A stretch of 42,404 nucleotides of DNA from Planctomycetota bacterium. GTDB lineage: Bacteria; Planctomycetota; Phycisphaerae; SM23-33. Shown here in pieces: positions 19,282 to 26,460 of the stretch. The number at the start of each line of letters is the position of its first letter. Positions within the stretch are counted from its first letter, which is position 1. The stretch lies in contig DAOVZK010000014.1 of assembly GCA_030635145.1 (NCBI GenBank), forward strand, positions 1-42,404. Reading direction: 5' to 3'. Made by a program: the position numbers and the translations under genes. Below the pieces are notes generated by a model. That model had not been told where the DNA came from and made no database searches. It was given only the letters and a program-made list of their open reading frames with translations.

Positions 19282-20156
19282 AATCCAAAGTAAGACAATC
19301 TGGTTTTACACTTGTAATAACGCTGTTGGTACTCACAGTAGCAGCGACGGTGCTTGCCTCAACAGCAAGACGCTGTTGCCGTGAGTCACTTCAGACAGCA
19401 AGCGATTTACGCCAGCTGCAGGTTCGATGGGGCACTATCAGCTGCAGAAACGCCATATTGCCTAAAGCAGAACAATTGCTCAATGAGCGTGCCGCCGAGT
19501 TGGAAGCCCCTGTATCAAAAACCGAAAAAGTAATCTCTTTGGGTAATATGAAATTCAGGCTTGTCATCTCAGATGAACAGGCCAAGGCAAATATAAACAT
19601 GATCTCCTCAATGAAAGGCAAGGACGGACTTCAAAAAAGTCTCCAGCAACTTCAGGCCGATCAGAATCCTCCATTGCTTTTGAAACTTCCAATTAACGAT
19701 TCAAATGCCTCTGGAGGCAATAAAGCCAAAATCGCCTACACTTGTTTTGACCAGATATTCGTGGATGCTCATCCATCTGATTTTTTAAAGCTCAATGACC
19801 ACCAGCAAGTTCTGACCGACAGGATCACCTGCTGGAGTGACGGCAGGGTAAACTTCCGGCGTGCCGATCCCCTCGTCCTGCGGGAAATGCTTCGAGGTTT
19901 TCTTACCGAATCGCAAGTTACCGAGCTGCAGCAACGGTGTCTTGATACCCCTGACATAACATTATACGAAGCCGTGAAACAATTGGATCTCGGACGTACC
20001 AAAGCAATGGCAGCTGGTTCTATCCTGACTGATACATCAAATTCCCATAGCCTCTGGATCATCGTCGAGGGAAAAACCCGCAACTGGTATAGTTTCTCCG
20101 TTAGCAATGGCAGTAGGCACTTTGCCTCAACAAAAACACGGAGTTTTACATGGTAG
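19278..20156 (+). CDS. gspK: Type II secretion pseudopilin-tip protein GspK, CTG start
   Basis: GspK caps the pseudopilus. The frame between the stop at 19242-19244 and the prepilin motif has no ATG, GTG or TTG. It contains CTG at 19278, which overlaps the gspJ stop as CTGA. Starting there gives KSKVRQSG-FTLVITLLVLTVAA, a proper leader with Gly at -1 and no Glu at +5, which is the hallmark of GspK. Starting at TTG 19326 would remove the leader. GGGGG (19266-19270) lies seven bases upstream. The 292-residue protein contains a helical GspK-type segment (VLREMLRGFLTESQVTELQQR) and ends 7 bp inside gspC. Confidence 0.9.
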   Translation: MKSKVRQSGFTLVITLLVLTVAATVLASTARRCCRESLQTASDLRQLQVRWGTISCRNAILPKAEQLLNERAAELEAPVSKTEKVISLGNMKFRLVISDEQAKANINMISSMKGKDGLQKSLQQLQADQNPPLLLKLPINDSNASGGNKAKIAYTCFDQIFVDAHPSDFLKLNDHQQVLTDRITCWSDGRVNFRRADPLVLREMLRGFLTESQVTELQQRCLDTPDITLYEAVKQLDLGRTKAMAAGSILTDTSNSHSLWIIVEGKTRNWYSFSVSNGSRHFASTKTRSFTW

Positions 20157-20638
20157 CGTCTGTCAAAAAAATAAAACGCTATCTGATTCTGGCGAATGCT
20201 GTATTGGGAATCGTAATTGTTTTGTTCGTGTATTGCCTGTTGTTTACTCCAGTCAGGGCAAATTCCGATCCCCAGGCATCCTCTACGAAGGCTTTTTCGT
20301 TTTCGAACAGACGGGAACCAACGAGTCTGCCGCTTTCGTCATACGCTATCGTGCACAAACGTAATTTGCGCAAGCCGTTATTTGACCCCAAGCCAATCAA
20401 AGTCGTAAAACACGCGCCGCCAAAACCAATGCTAACGGTAAGCTTGGTCGGAACCGTGTTAGAGCCCGGGTTTACCTATGCGATTTTAAAAAACAGATCC
20501 GGAAAAACAAAATTCGTAGATAAAGGCGAGGTATACGAAGACGTAAAGGTTACCGAAATCACCTCAAACTCGGTCACAATAATTTTCAATGGTGAAACAA
20601 TTACTCTCCATAAAAACGATAAGGGGGGGCAAAAATGA
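20150..20638 (+). CDS. gspC: Type II secretion protein GspC-like (inner-membrane linker)
   Basis: A single membrane segment near residues 12-32 (LILANAVLGIVIVLFVYCLLF) is followed by a flexible stretch and a small beta domain (about 90-160, MLTVSLVGTVLEPGFTYAILKNRSG) matching the HR domain that contacts the secretin N0 domain. There is no PDZ domain after it, so this is the short form. Its location after gspK rather than before gspD is unusual compared with the classical operon, so the letter is assigned from topology and the HR-like domain. It overlaps gspK by 7 bp and gspL by 4 bp. Confidence 0.75.
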   Translation: MVASVKKIKRYLILANAVLGIVIVLFVYCLLFTPVRANSDPQASSTKAFSFSNRREPTSLPLSSYAIVHKRNLRKPLFDPKPIKVVKHAPPKPMLTVSLVGTVLEPGFTYAILKNRSGKTKFVDKGEVYEDVKVTEITSNSVTIIFNGETITLHKNDKGGQK

Positions 20639-22005
20639 CCACAGCTTTTTTGCTATCCCTGGAAGAAACTCGCTGGCGTGTCGGGCGAATAGACGGTGAG
20701 GAAATCACCATATGTGAATTATCGCGATTAAAATCTGAGGGTTACGACCTCCAAGCGGAAAAGTTAGCTGCTATCCTTCAGGAACTGGACTATGACAATC
20801 AGGGAGTCTGTCTCGGTCTGCCAAATTCAATGGTTTTTACCGGCACCATAGACACTGCTGATTTGCAACGAAAAAATCGAAGATCAGCAATGCTGTACCG
20901 CCTTGAAGAACAACTTCCCTGCGAGGCGGAAAAGCTGACGACCGATTTCATCACAAACCCGTCCGGGAGCTGCCTTGGGCTTGCTGTTGAAACAGACCGT
21001 ATCAGTGAGATTATTACCGAGCTTGAAAACGCTGACGTTGAGATTCTGAGCGTACGCTCGACATCATTACTGGGTCTATGGGCAAGCCTCCCCGAAGCCT
21101 CAAAGGAAGATAAATACATCCTTCTTGCCGATGGGGATGTGATTGAAATATTCAGACTCTCACATAAAAAACCGCTCTCATGGTTCAGCTGTGAAGCCAG
21201 CCCTCAACAACTGGCAGAATGTCTGCATGCTCTTATACTTACAGATTCGCACGGAGATGAGCAGACTACCGTTAGGGTTTTAGGGAATCTGGACAATAAA
21301 ATCGCCTCCGAGGTAGAATCGCTTACGGGAATAAAGCTAGAGGCTCTGATTATTGAGGAAGCACCTTTTTCTCAAGCCATACGAGCTACCAAAATGCTCA
21401 CGGATGGGCAAGACGCTGGTTGGGTGGATTTTCGAAGGGGTGCCCTTGCCCCCCCAAACAAATGGGAAAAGTTCTCCGGCCTGCTGAAATCTGCCTGCAT
21501 ACTCGGTGTGGTTCTTATGGCGATACTGATCTCCGGGATGTATTGGAGATCTAAACAGTATGAAAAAATAGCACGTAGTAACGAGCAACAAATGGCTGAT
21601 GAGTATTCCCGCTTTTTCCCAGGTCGATTGGTACCCATAAATGTTAAAACCACGCTTCAAAGCGAATATCGCCATATGTCAGGTATTCGCGGTGGTGACA
21701 GCGGTACGCCACAACTTTTTAGCGCCTTAGACACACTAAAACAAATCGTCGGTGCTTTACCCCCGGCTGTGCGACTGCGAATCTTGGACATTAGAATCGG
21801 TGCGACAAGTATATTTATCGATGGTCAGGTTCGAGATCATAGCTCTGCTGACACTATCGCCCAATCGCTAAAACGCGCAGGGCTGGACGTGGATTCTCCC
21901 CGTACGGAAAACATAAAAGCTGGCGGGGTATCTTTTACAATCGCGGGCAAACCGAAACCAGAGAAACAAAACGCCTCTGCATCATCAGGGAGGCAAATCA
22001 AATGA
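20635..22005 (+). CDS. gspL: Type II secretion protein GspL-like (actin-fold plus membrane anchor)
   Basis: Residues 1-270 look like the cytoplasmic PilM/GspL actin-like fold (FLLSLEETRWRVGRIDGEEI and the following strands), which binds the GspE N-terminus. A membrane segment lies near 283-301 (ACILGVVLMAILISGMYW) and a periplasmic ferredoxin-like domain follows (about 375-440). The 456 residues fit GspL or a PilM-PilN fusion; context favours GspL. The start and stop overlap neighbours as ATGA. Confidence 0.85.
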   Translation: MTTAFLLSLEETRWRVGRIDGEEITICELSRLKSEGYDLQAEKLAAILQELDYDNQGVCLGLPNSMVFTGTIDTADLQRKNRRSAMLYRLEEQLPCEAEKLTTDFITNPSGSCLGLAVETDRISEIITELENADVEILSVRSTSLLGLWASLPEASKEDKYILLADGDVIEIFRLSHKKPLSWFSCEASPQQLAECLHALILTDSHGDEQTTVRVLGNLDNKIASEVESLTGIKLEALIIEEAPFSQAIRATKMLTDGQDAGWVDFRRGALAPPNKWEKFSGLLKSACILGVVLMAILISGMYWRSKQYEKIARSNEQQMADEYSRFFPGRLVPINVKTTLQSEYRHMSGIRGGDSGTPQLFSALDTLKQIVGALPPAVRLRILDIRIGATSIFIDGQVRDHSSADTIAQSLKRAGLDVDSPRTENIKAGGVSFTIAGKPKPEKQNASASSGRQIK

Positions 22006-22544
22006 AGCAGCGGGAAAACATAATGCTTGCCGTGATGTTCGGGCTTTTGGCGATTGTCGCTTTATGGACACACGGGCAAATGTCAAAAGCACGCAGCGCC
22101 GCCGAGATAACCTCTGACGATGTCCAAATCTGCCAAAAACTCATCTCGACTATGAAAAAATCCGCCCACCGCCCAACAATGGCCAGCGATCATGAAAAAC
22201 TCAATACCGAAACGAACAGCTTTATTGAGCGAGCTGCCTCTGAGGCGAAAATAGACTCCAAATCCCTCATCCGTATCACCCCAGAACCGGCCCGCCGCAT
22301 GGGTGATACCGCTTATAAAGAAAAACCAACAATGATTTTCCTCAAAAACATAACGCTTGAGCAGTTGGTGTCGCTATCTCATGGCCTGCAAACTGCAGAG
22401 CAACAGTTAGCACCAAAATTTATTCGCATAGTCGCACCTCAGCAAAATGATACAAGTCTCAAATGGAATGCTGAGGTCTCAGTTACATACCTTATTTATG
22501 CTCCGCCTTCATCACAAACCAACGTCGGGAGAACAGCACGATGA
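22002..22544 (+). CDS. gspM: Type II secretion protein GspM-like
   Basis: A short cytoplasmic tail and one membrane helix (IMLAVMFGLLAIVALW) are followed by a coiled segment and a small mixed domain, 180 residues in all. This is the topology of GspM, the partner of GspL. Sequence conservation in the family is low, so the call rests on topology and on its place directly after gspL with a 4-bp ATGA overlap. Confidence 0.75.
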   Translation: MKQRENIMLAVMFGLLAIVALWTHGQMSKARSAAEITSDDVQICQKLISTMKKSAHRPTMASDHEKLNTETNSFIERAASEAKIDSKSLIRITPEPARRMGDTAYKEKPTMIFLKNITLEQLVSLSHGLQTAEQQLAPKFIRIVAPQQNDTSLKWNAEVSVTYLIYAPPSSQTNVGRTAR

Positions 22545-23209
22545 TTAATGTTATTAAAAAATTACTACTAACCTGCATTGCGATGGTCTTTATTTGCCCC
22601 ATTGCCGGATGCTTCAAAAATGAACCTAAAAGCACAGATGCCTATCAGACCATGCCGGGAAACCCTACCCGAAACACAGAAGCTGCAAAAGGCCACAACA
22701 AAGCTGCCTTAAATTTGATCAAACAAGATTTGTTGGAGTCAGCTGAAAGAGAGCTTAAACTAGCAATAGAAGCGGATCTGCTTTTCGGCCCCGCTCATAA
22801 CAACCTGGGTAGCGTTTACTACAGACAGAAACGTTTTTACCTTGCCGCGTGGGAATTTCAATACGCCGCCAACTTAATGCCGAAACAAACCCAACCGCGA
22901 AATAATCTCGGGCTGGTCTATGAATCAGTAGGCCGCCTTCAAGATGCTGAAAAGCAGTACGACAAGGCCCTGAAGATAAATCCCGAAGATGTGGACGTTA
23001 TCGGCAACCTTGCCCGAGTGCACATCCGATCGAATCGTAAGGACAAAAAAACACAGGAACTGCTCTCAAAGATCGTCATGAGCGACGAAAGATCCAATTG
23101 GGTCTCCTGGGCCAAACGCCACCTCGCCCTGATGGATGTCAAACAATCCACACCCAAACCCACCCATGATCCCACCGCTGGTGTGCCACTATCAGAACTG
23201 ATAGAGTAA
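22541..23209 (+). CDS. TPR lipoprotein at the end of the T2SS operon
   Basis: A lipoprotein signal with lipobox IAGC (Cys 24) is followed by tetratricopeptide repeats at about 82-150 (AHNNLGSVYYRQKRFYLAAWEFQYA, then NNLGLVYESVGRLQDAEKQYDKALKINP) and a more diverged repeat. It overlaps gspM by ATGA, so it is the twelfth gene of the unit. PilF/PilW-type TPR lipoproteins act as pilotins that carry secretins to the outer membrane. No other pilotin candidate is in the operon, so a pilotin-like or assembly role is a reasonable inference, not shown. The transposon begins two bases after its stop codon. Confidence 0.85.
   Translation: MINVIKKLLLTCIAMVFICPIAGCFKNEPKSTDAYQTMPGNPTRNTEAAKGHNKAALNLIKQDLLESAERELKLAIEADLLFGPAHNNLGSVYYRQKRFYLAAWEFQYAANLMPKQTQPRNNLGLVYESVGRLQDAEKQYDKALKINPEDVDVIGNLARVHIRSNRKDKKTQELLSKIVMSDERSNWVSWAKRHLALMDVKQSTPKPTHDPTAGVPLSELIE
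23189..23204. repeat. Perfect palindrome next to the transposon tip
   Basis: CTATCAG-AA-CTGATAG has two 7-bp arms and a 2-bp centre. It lies in the last codons of the TPR lipoprotein gene and ends 7 bp before the left tip of the mobile element. It could be a weak transcription end signal, a protein site or coincidence. Confidence 0.45.
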
Positions 23210-23250
23210 CTTGTACGGGGTAAATCGTCTTGGCGTGGAAATCAAGGGGT
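23210..23250 (+). repeat. Left end of the Mu-like element: tip repeat plus inner site
   Basis: CTTGTACGGGG at 23210-23220 is the outer site. A weaker copy (CAAGGGGTTTTA, 23243-23254) follows 29 bp further in. TTTTGTACGGCGG at 23468-23480 is a third related sequence. Confidence 0.55.
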
Positions 23251-23431
23251 TTTACAATAATCATCATTAATAAAAACTCTTGACTAAACCGCGGTGATGA
23301 TATAACGTGCGGATCTGGGCCTTGAGATATGGGGCCACGAGCCGCGGAGGCGAATAATAGCTACAGATATTATCGGTTTCTGGTGATACTGTGATTGTAA
23401 TCGTATTTTTGCCTGTCGTGCTACTCCCCGC

Positions 23432-23511
23432 ATTTTTTTGAAACAATTGTCTCTAAGCTCTGTAGGGTTTTGTACGGCGGCTCTACCCGAATGGATTTTT
23501 TTGAATAATTG
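23432..23511. repeat. Imperfect direct repeat, copies 63 bp apart, in the transposon left end
   Basis: ATTTTTTTGAAACAATTG (23432-23449) recurs as ATTTTTTTGAATAATTG (23495-23511), each preceded by a CTAC-CCC type segment. The copies flank the third tip-like motif and precede the structured RNA candidate, so they may be operator or transposase sites. Confidence 0.45.
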
Positions 23512-23536
23512 AATAACGCATCTGTCCCGCGTGGGG

Positions 23537-23713
23537 CAGGGTGCACTTAACTTAAACAACGTCTCACCCGAAACCGGAAGAATTTCAGTCCAGAGACGTT
23601 GGCAAGTAAAGTGCGCCCTGATATCGGTGAAATGATATTGGGGCGTCACTTGCTTGTGTTCTGGACGGGCCTCTTCCGGGCCACGGGTGAGCACAGCGGT
23701 GGCGTCCCTTTTT
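23537..23713 (+). ncRNA. Candidate structured non-coding RNA in the transposon left end
   Basis: Paired arms can be read directly. Arm 23537-23553 pairs with 23604-23620 over 17 positions with one mismatch and one G-U. Arm 23557-23565 (CAACGTCTC) pairs perfectly with 23593-23601. A small hairpin ATATC/GATAT follows at 23621-23638. Then 23640-23649 (GGGGCGTCAC) pairs with 23699-23708 (GTGGCGTCCC) through ten pairs including two G-U. This encloses GTGTTC/GAGCAC and a GGCC/GGCC hairpin. The last stem is followed at once by TTTTT (23709-23713), as in an intrinsic terminator, which fixes the strand as plus. I know no family that matches. It could be a stand-alone RNA or a regulatory leader for the following gene. 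Confidence 0.55.
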
Positions 23714-23744
23714 AATGCGCTTTTGCGTATTATCAAAAAAGGGA
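23705..23744 (+). repeat. Hairpin using the U-tract of the RNA candidate
   Basis: TCCCTTTTT and AATGCGC pair with GCGTATT and AAAAAGGGA across a TTTT loop, about 16 pairs with a 3-4 nt bulge. It uses bases 23705-23708, which also form the closing stem of the upstream structure, so the two folds exclude each other. This may control read-through into the small gene at 23769. Confidence 0.4.
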
Positions 23745-23753
23745 CTCGCCGGA

Positions 23754-23771
23754 AAGGGGCTAGCCCTTATG
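23754..23771 (+). promoter_or_regulatory. Ribosome binding site inside a hairpin
   Basis: AAAGGGG, the only Shine-Dalgarno for ATG 23769, is the 5' arm of AAGGG-GCTAG-CCCTT, which ends directly at the start codon. Pairing would hide the ribosome site and limit translation of the small transposon protein. Confidence 0.5.
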
Positions 23772-24176
23772 GCAAAGCAACCGAATGTAGATAGGGGAAA
23801 TCGCGGGGAATTAATCAGGATAATGTTGCATGTTCGCTGGATGCTTGAACTGCAAGACATTCCGCTAAAACCACCCTCAAAACAAATACTCAAGCATATT
23901 CGAAACGAACAAAAAGAAAAAGATCTCGTCGAACTGCAAGGAATACTCATCGAAACAATTCGTTCTATCGTTACGTTGACCAGTTGCACTGGTTCCGAGT
24001 CCCTAATCACTAGTGCCTCCACCGTTGACGAAGACGAAACTCCACAATGGCTCCTCGATTTGTTCGAAAACGCCCGAGAAGTGACAAATAACCACCCCGA
24101 CTACCAGCCTCGCCCGGAGTTTAAGGCGAAACTTTTGAAACGCTTACTGGAGATATATGATGAAAACAGGAAATAA
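23769..24176 (+). CDS. Small transposon-borne protein of unknown function (135 aa)
   Basis: I do not recognise it. From ATG 23769 it begins MAKQPNVDRGNRGELIRIML. The frame is open further upstream to 23715, but that extension overlaps the U-tract hairpin and has no ribosome site, so the shorter form is preferred. The protein is charged and mostly helical, with no membrane segment. Its C-terminus (PQWLLDLFENAREV to LLKRLLEIYDENRK) looks like an interaction helix. It is the first gene of the Mu-like element, before the transposase. By position it could be a regulator or accessory transposition factor, as small proteins sit ahead of A and B in Mu-type elements; this is inference. Confidence 0.65.
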   Translation: MAKQPNVDRGNRGELIRIMLHVRWMLELQDIPLKPPSKQILKHIRNEQKEKDLVELQGILIETIRSIVTLTSCTGSESLITSASTVDEDETPQWLLDLFENAREVTNNHPDYQPRPEFKAKLLKRLLEIYDENRK

Positions 24177-24181
24177 CGCCA

Positions 24182-24251
24182 GCGATGCTATCGCCCGGCA
24201 ACGCCGGGGGTAACTCCCAGCGGGAGTGACAAATAATATTCACACATATTA
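24182..24251 (+). other. Row of four short perfect hairpins before the transposase gene
   Basis: GCGAT-GCT-ATCGC (24182-24194), CCCGGC-AAC-GCCGGG (24194-24208), ACTCCC-AGC-GGGAGT (24213-24227) and TAATAT-TCACAC-ATATTA (24234-24251) follow one another within 70 nt. The first three have 3-nt loops. None is followed by a U-tract, so they are not ordinary terminators. They lie in the 169-nt gap between the small gene and the transposase, and may regulate it at the RNA level or bind protein as DNA cruciforms. Confidence 0.55.
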
Positions 24252-24345
24252 CGGTGCCGCTGGTTTCTCTCGGTCAGAGTGACTATACACAACTACGATG
24301 CAGATGGCGACATAGTCTGCTTAAACACAATGGAGGATACAACCC

Positions 24346-26460
24346 TTGGCTTTACTGGCTTTTTTTAATAACGATTCTACTGACAGCGAATTGTTGGCAG
24401 ATATTGCCGGCTGGTTGACCGTCAAAGCGGCCGCCGCCGCGATGGGCAGAACTCCGCGCAACATACGCAAGCTCTGCGATGCGGGCTCGCTGATCGCCGT
24501 ACGCACCAAACACGGCTGGCTTATCGATCCCGATTGCTGCCCGGCACTTAAAATCGCAGCCGGCATAACTAACAACGCGCCAGCGATCACCAACTCACCC
24601 TTGACTGGTATATCCGCAAACAAACGCAAGATCGCTCACGCCCGCTACACATGCATTACCACCTGGCAGGAAGCTCTGCAACACAAGCCCAAAACAATGA
24701 CAACCACCGAATACCTGACCCATTGGCTTGAACTTTGGAATCGAAAGGGCGAACTTAAAGCAATTCGATCTACATTATATAAGTGGCAAAAGAGGTTTGC
24801 CTGCGATGGCATAGCCGGGCTGATCGACGGCCGCAAGCACACCAAAAAAACGCAGTGCACGCCCGCCGCCTGGGATTTTTTCCAGGGCATGTATTTAGAC
24901 GAAGCGTGCCCGGCAATACCTCGCCTTTACGAACGCGTCGCAGCACTTGCACAAAGTGAGGGCTGGCAATGGCCGAGTCTGCGAACCATCCAGCGATGGG
25001 CCAAGGAAAAACTCGATCCAAAACTCGCAATGGCAGGGCGGCAACCCCGTCGGTTCCGAGACAGAGCACTGCCCTATGTAGATAGAGACTGGACGCGGGT
25101 CCCCGCAATGGGCTGCTGGGTTGGCGACCATCGCCAGCTAGACATTATGATTCCCCGCAAAGTTTACAACTCCAAAAAGCGACGTGAAGAATACAAATGG
25201 TTTAGGCCGTGGCTAACCATGTATCTTGATGCTCGCAGCTGGAAGCCGACCTGTTGGACAATCCGTTTCGAGTCGCCCGACGGCAACGTAGCGATGGGAA
25301 CTTTTCTTGACGGCGTTAAGGAGCACGGCCAGCCAGAGCATGTTTATCTCGACAACGGCAAAGATTTTCGGATGTATCGTTTCGCCGGCGGGCGCAAACG
25401 ACCCGCCAAAAAGGGCGAAAAGCTCGTGCCGGAAAAGCTCGTCAAACCCGCCCTTGAACTCATGGGCATCAAGTCTACTTTTGCCATGCCTTATAACGCC
25501 AAGGCAAAAGTAATTGAACCGTTCTTTAAAATCGTTTCCGAGCAATTCGACAAAACATTCGAAACATATTGTGGCCGGCGGGCGGATCTCCGGCCGGAAA
25601 GACTTAAAAAGATTAAGCCCGCCGACTACGCAACTCGCGGGCTGAGTTTAGGCGGTCTTATAGAAGCTTTTAATGCATGGTTAACGACCGATTATGAGCT
25701 GCAAACTTCGCCCTCAAAAGCGGCAAGTGGATTGAGTGTGCTGCGAGCCTTCCGCGAATTGCGTAGGCCAGACTTTAAGGCTGTCAAACCATCTGATGAT
25801 GTGCTTTCACTTTTGCTTATGCCGTCGCTGCCGGTTGTAGTTTCGCAGAATGGTATCTACGTTCGCGACTTCGGACAACATTACTGGTCAGACGCTCTTG
25901 AAGACCGCCGTTGTTGCAACCGTCGCGACCGTAAGCGAAAAATTGTCTATCGTTATAACCCAGCCGATGAAACCTGCATTTACGTGTTCAATGCCGAGGA
26001 CGATAAATTTATCTGCGTTGCTACTCCTTATATAGGTAGTGCAACTCACCCGCTGGCTGAATCCGATCACGAAACAGGCCGTCTCGCTGCTGCAATCGCA
26101 CTGCAACGACATGTGTCGAAAACCACCAACCAAAAAGTTCGCGAGCTTCGTAAAACCGCCGGCAATAAATTACTCGCCGCATCACAACAGGCGGGTATCA
26201 AACTCGGCGAGCGTGATAACCCGCGTGCTATCGCCGACCCGCCATCTGCAGTTATCAAACTCAATGGCACCGGCCAACTTGACCGAGCAGCACGCACCGC
26301 TGCCAAACAAAAACAGCAACACGAAATCAATCAACAACAGCGCGAGACACTTACGCAGGAATTTTTAGTAACAGGCACAGACAGCCTTAAGGCCGATCAG
26401 CAGGAACTGCTTGACCCACTTACCGCACTAATCACAAAAGAGGTAAACAACTATGAATAA
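24346..26460 (+). CDS. MuA-like DDE transposase, TTG start
   Basis: This enzyme cuts and joins the transposon ends. Its 704 residues begin with a MuA-type winged helix (about 22-60, WLTVKAAAAAMGRTPRNIRKL). A second helix-turn-helix region follows (about 120-225). The retroviral-integrase-like core carries D261 (WVGDHRQLD), D336 (HVYLDNGKDF) and E391 (KVIEPFFKIV). These numbers are close to the D269, D336 and E392 of phage Mu A. A Mu-type C-terminal beta domain (about 490-560) and a Gln/Lys-rich helical tail, suited to ATPase contact, complete it. TTG 24346 is the start because GGAGG lies nine bases upstream (24332-24336). The last 8 bp overlap the ATPase gene. Confidence 0.92.
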   Translation: MALLAFFNNDSTDSELLADIAGWLTVKAAAAAMGRTPRNIRKLCDAGSLIAVRTKHGWLIDPDCCPALKIAAGITNNAPAITNSPLTGISANKRKIAHARYTCITTWQEALQHKPKTMTTTEYLTHWLELWNRKGELKAIRSTLYKWQKRFACDGIAGLIDGRKHTKKTQCTPAAWDFFQGMYLDEACPAIPRLYERVAALAQSEGWQWPSLRTIQRWAKEKLDPKLAMAGRQPRRFRDRALPYVDRDWTRVPAMGCWVGDHRQLDIMIPRKVYNSKKRREEYKWFRPWLTMYLDARSWKPTCWTIRFESPDGNVAMGTFLDGVKEHGQPEHVYLDNGKDFRMYRFAGGRKRPAKKGEKLVPEKLVKPALELMGIKSTFAMPYNAKAKVIEPFFKIVSEQFDKTFETYCGRRADLRPERLKKIKPADYATRGLSLGGLIEAFNAWLTTDYELQTSPSKAASGLSVLRAFRELRRPDFKAVKPSDDVLSLLLMPSLPVVVSQNGIYVRDFGQHYWSDALEDRRCCNRRDRKRKIVYRYNPADETCIYVFNAEDDKFICVATPYIGSATHPLAESDHETGRLAAAIALQRHVSKTTNQKVRELRKTAGNKLLAASQQAGIKLGERDNPRAIADPPSAVIKLNGTGQLDRAARTAAKQKQQHEINQQQRETLTQEFLVTGTDSLKADQQELLDPLTALITKEVNNYE

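Noticed and set aside
23284-23736. Minus-strand open frame of 150 codons in the transposon left end
   Set aside because: Its residue use is unlike a protein, it has no ribosome site, and it lies across the paired arms of the RNA candidate.
23640-23744. Classical terminator/antiterminator attenuator
   Set aside because: The competing hairpin lies downstream of the U-tract, so it would form only after the polymerase has passed; a simple attenuator needs the alternative arm upstream.
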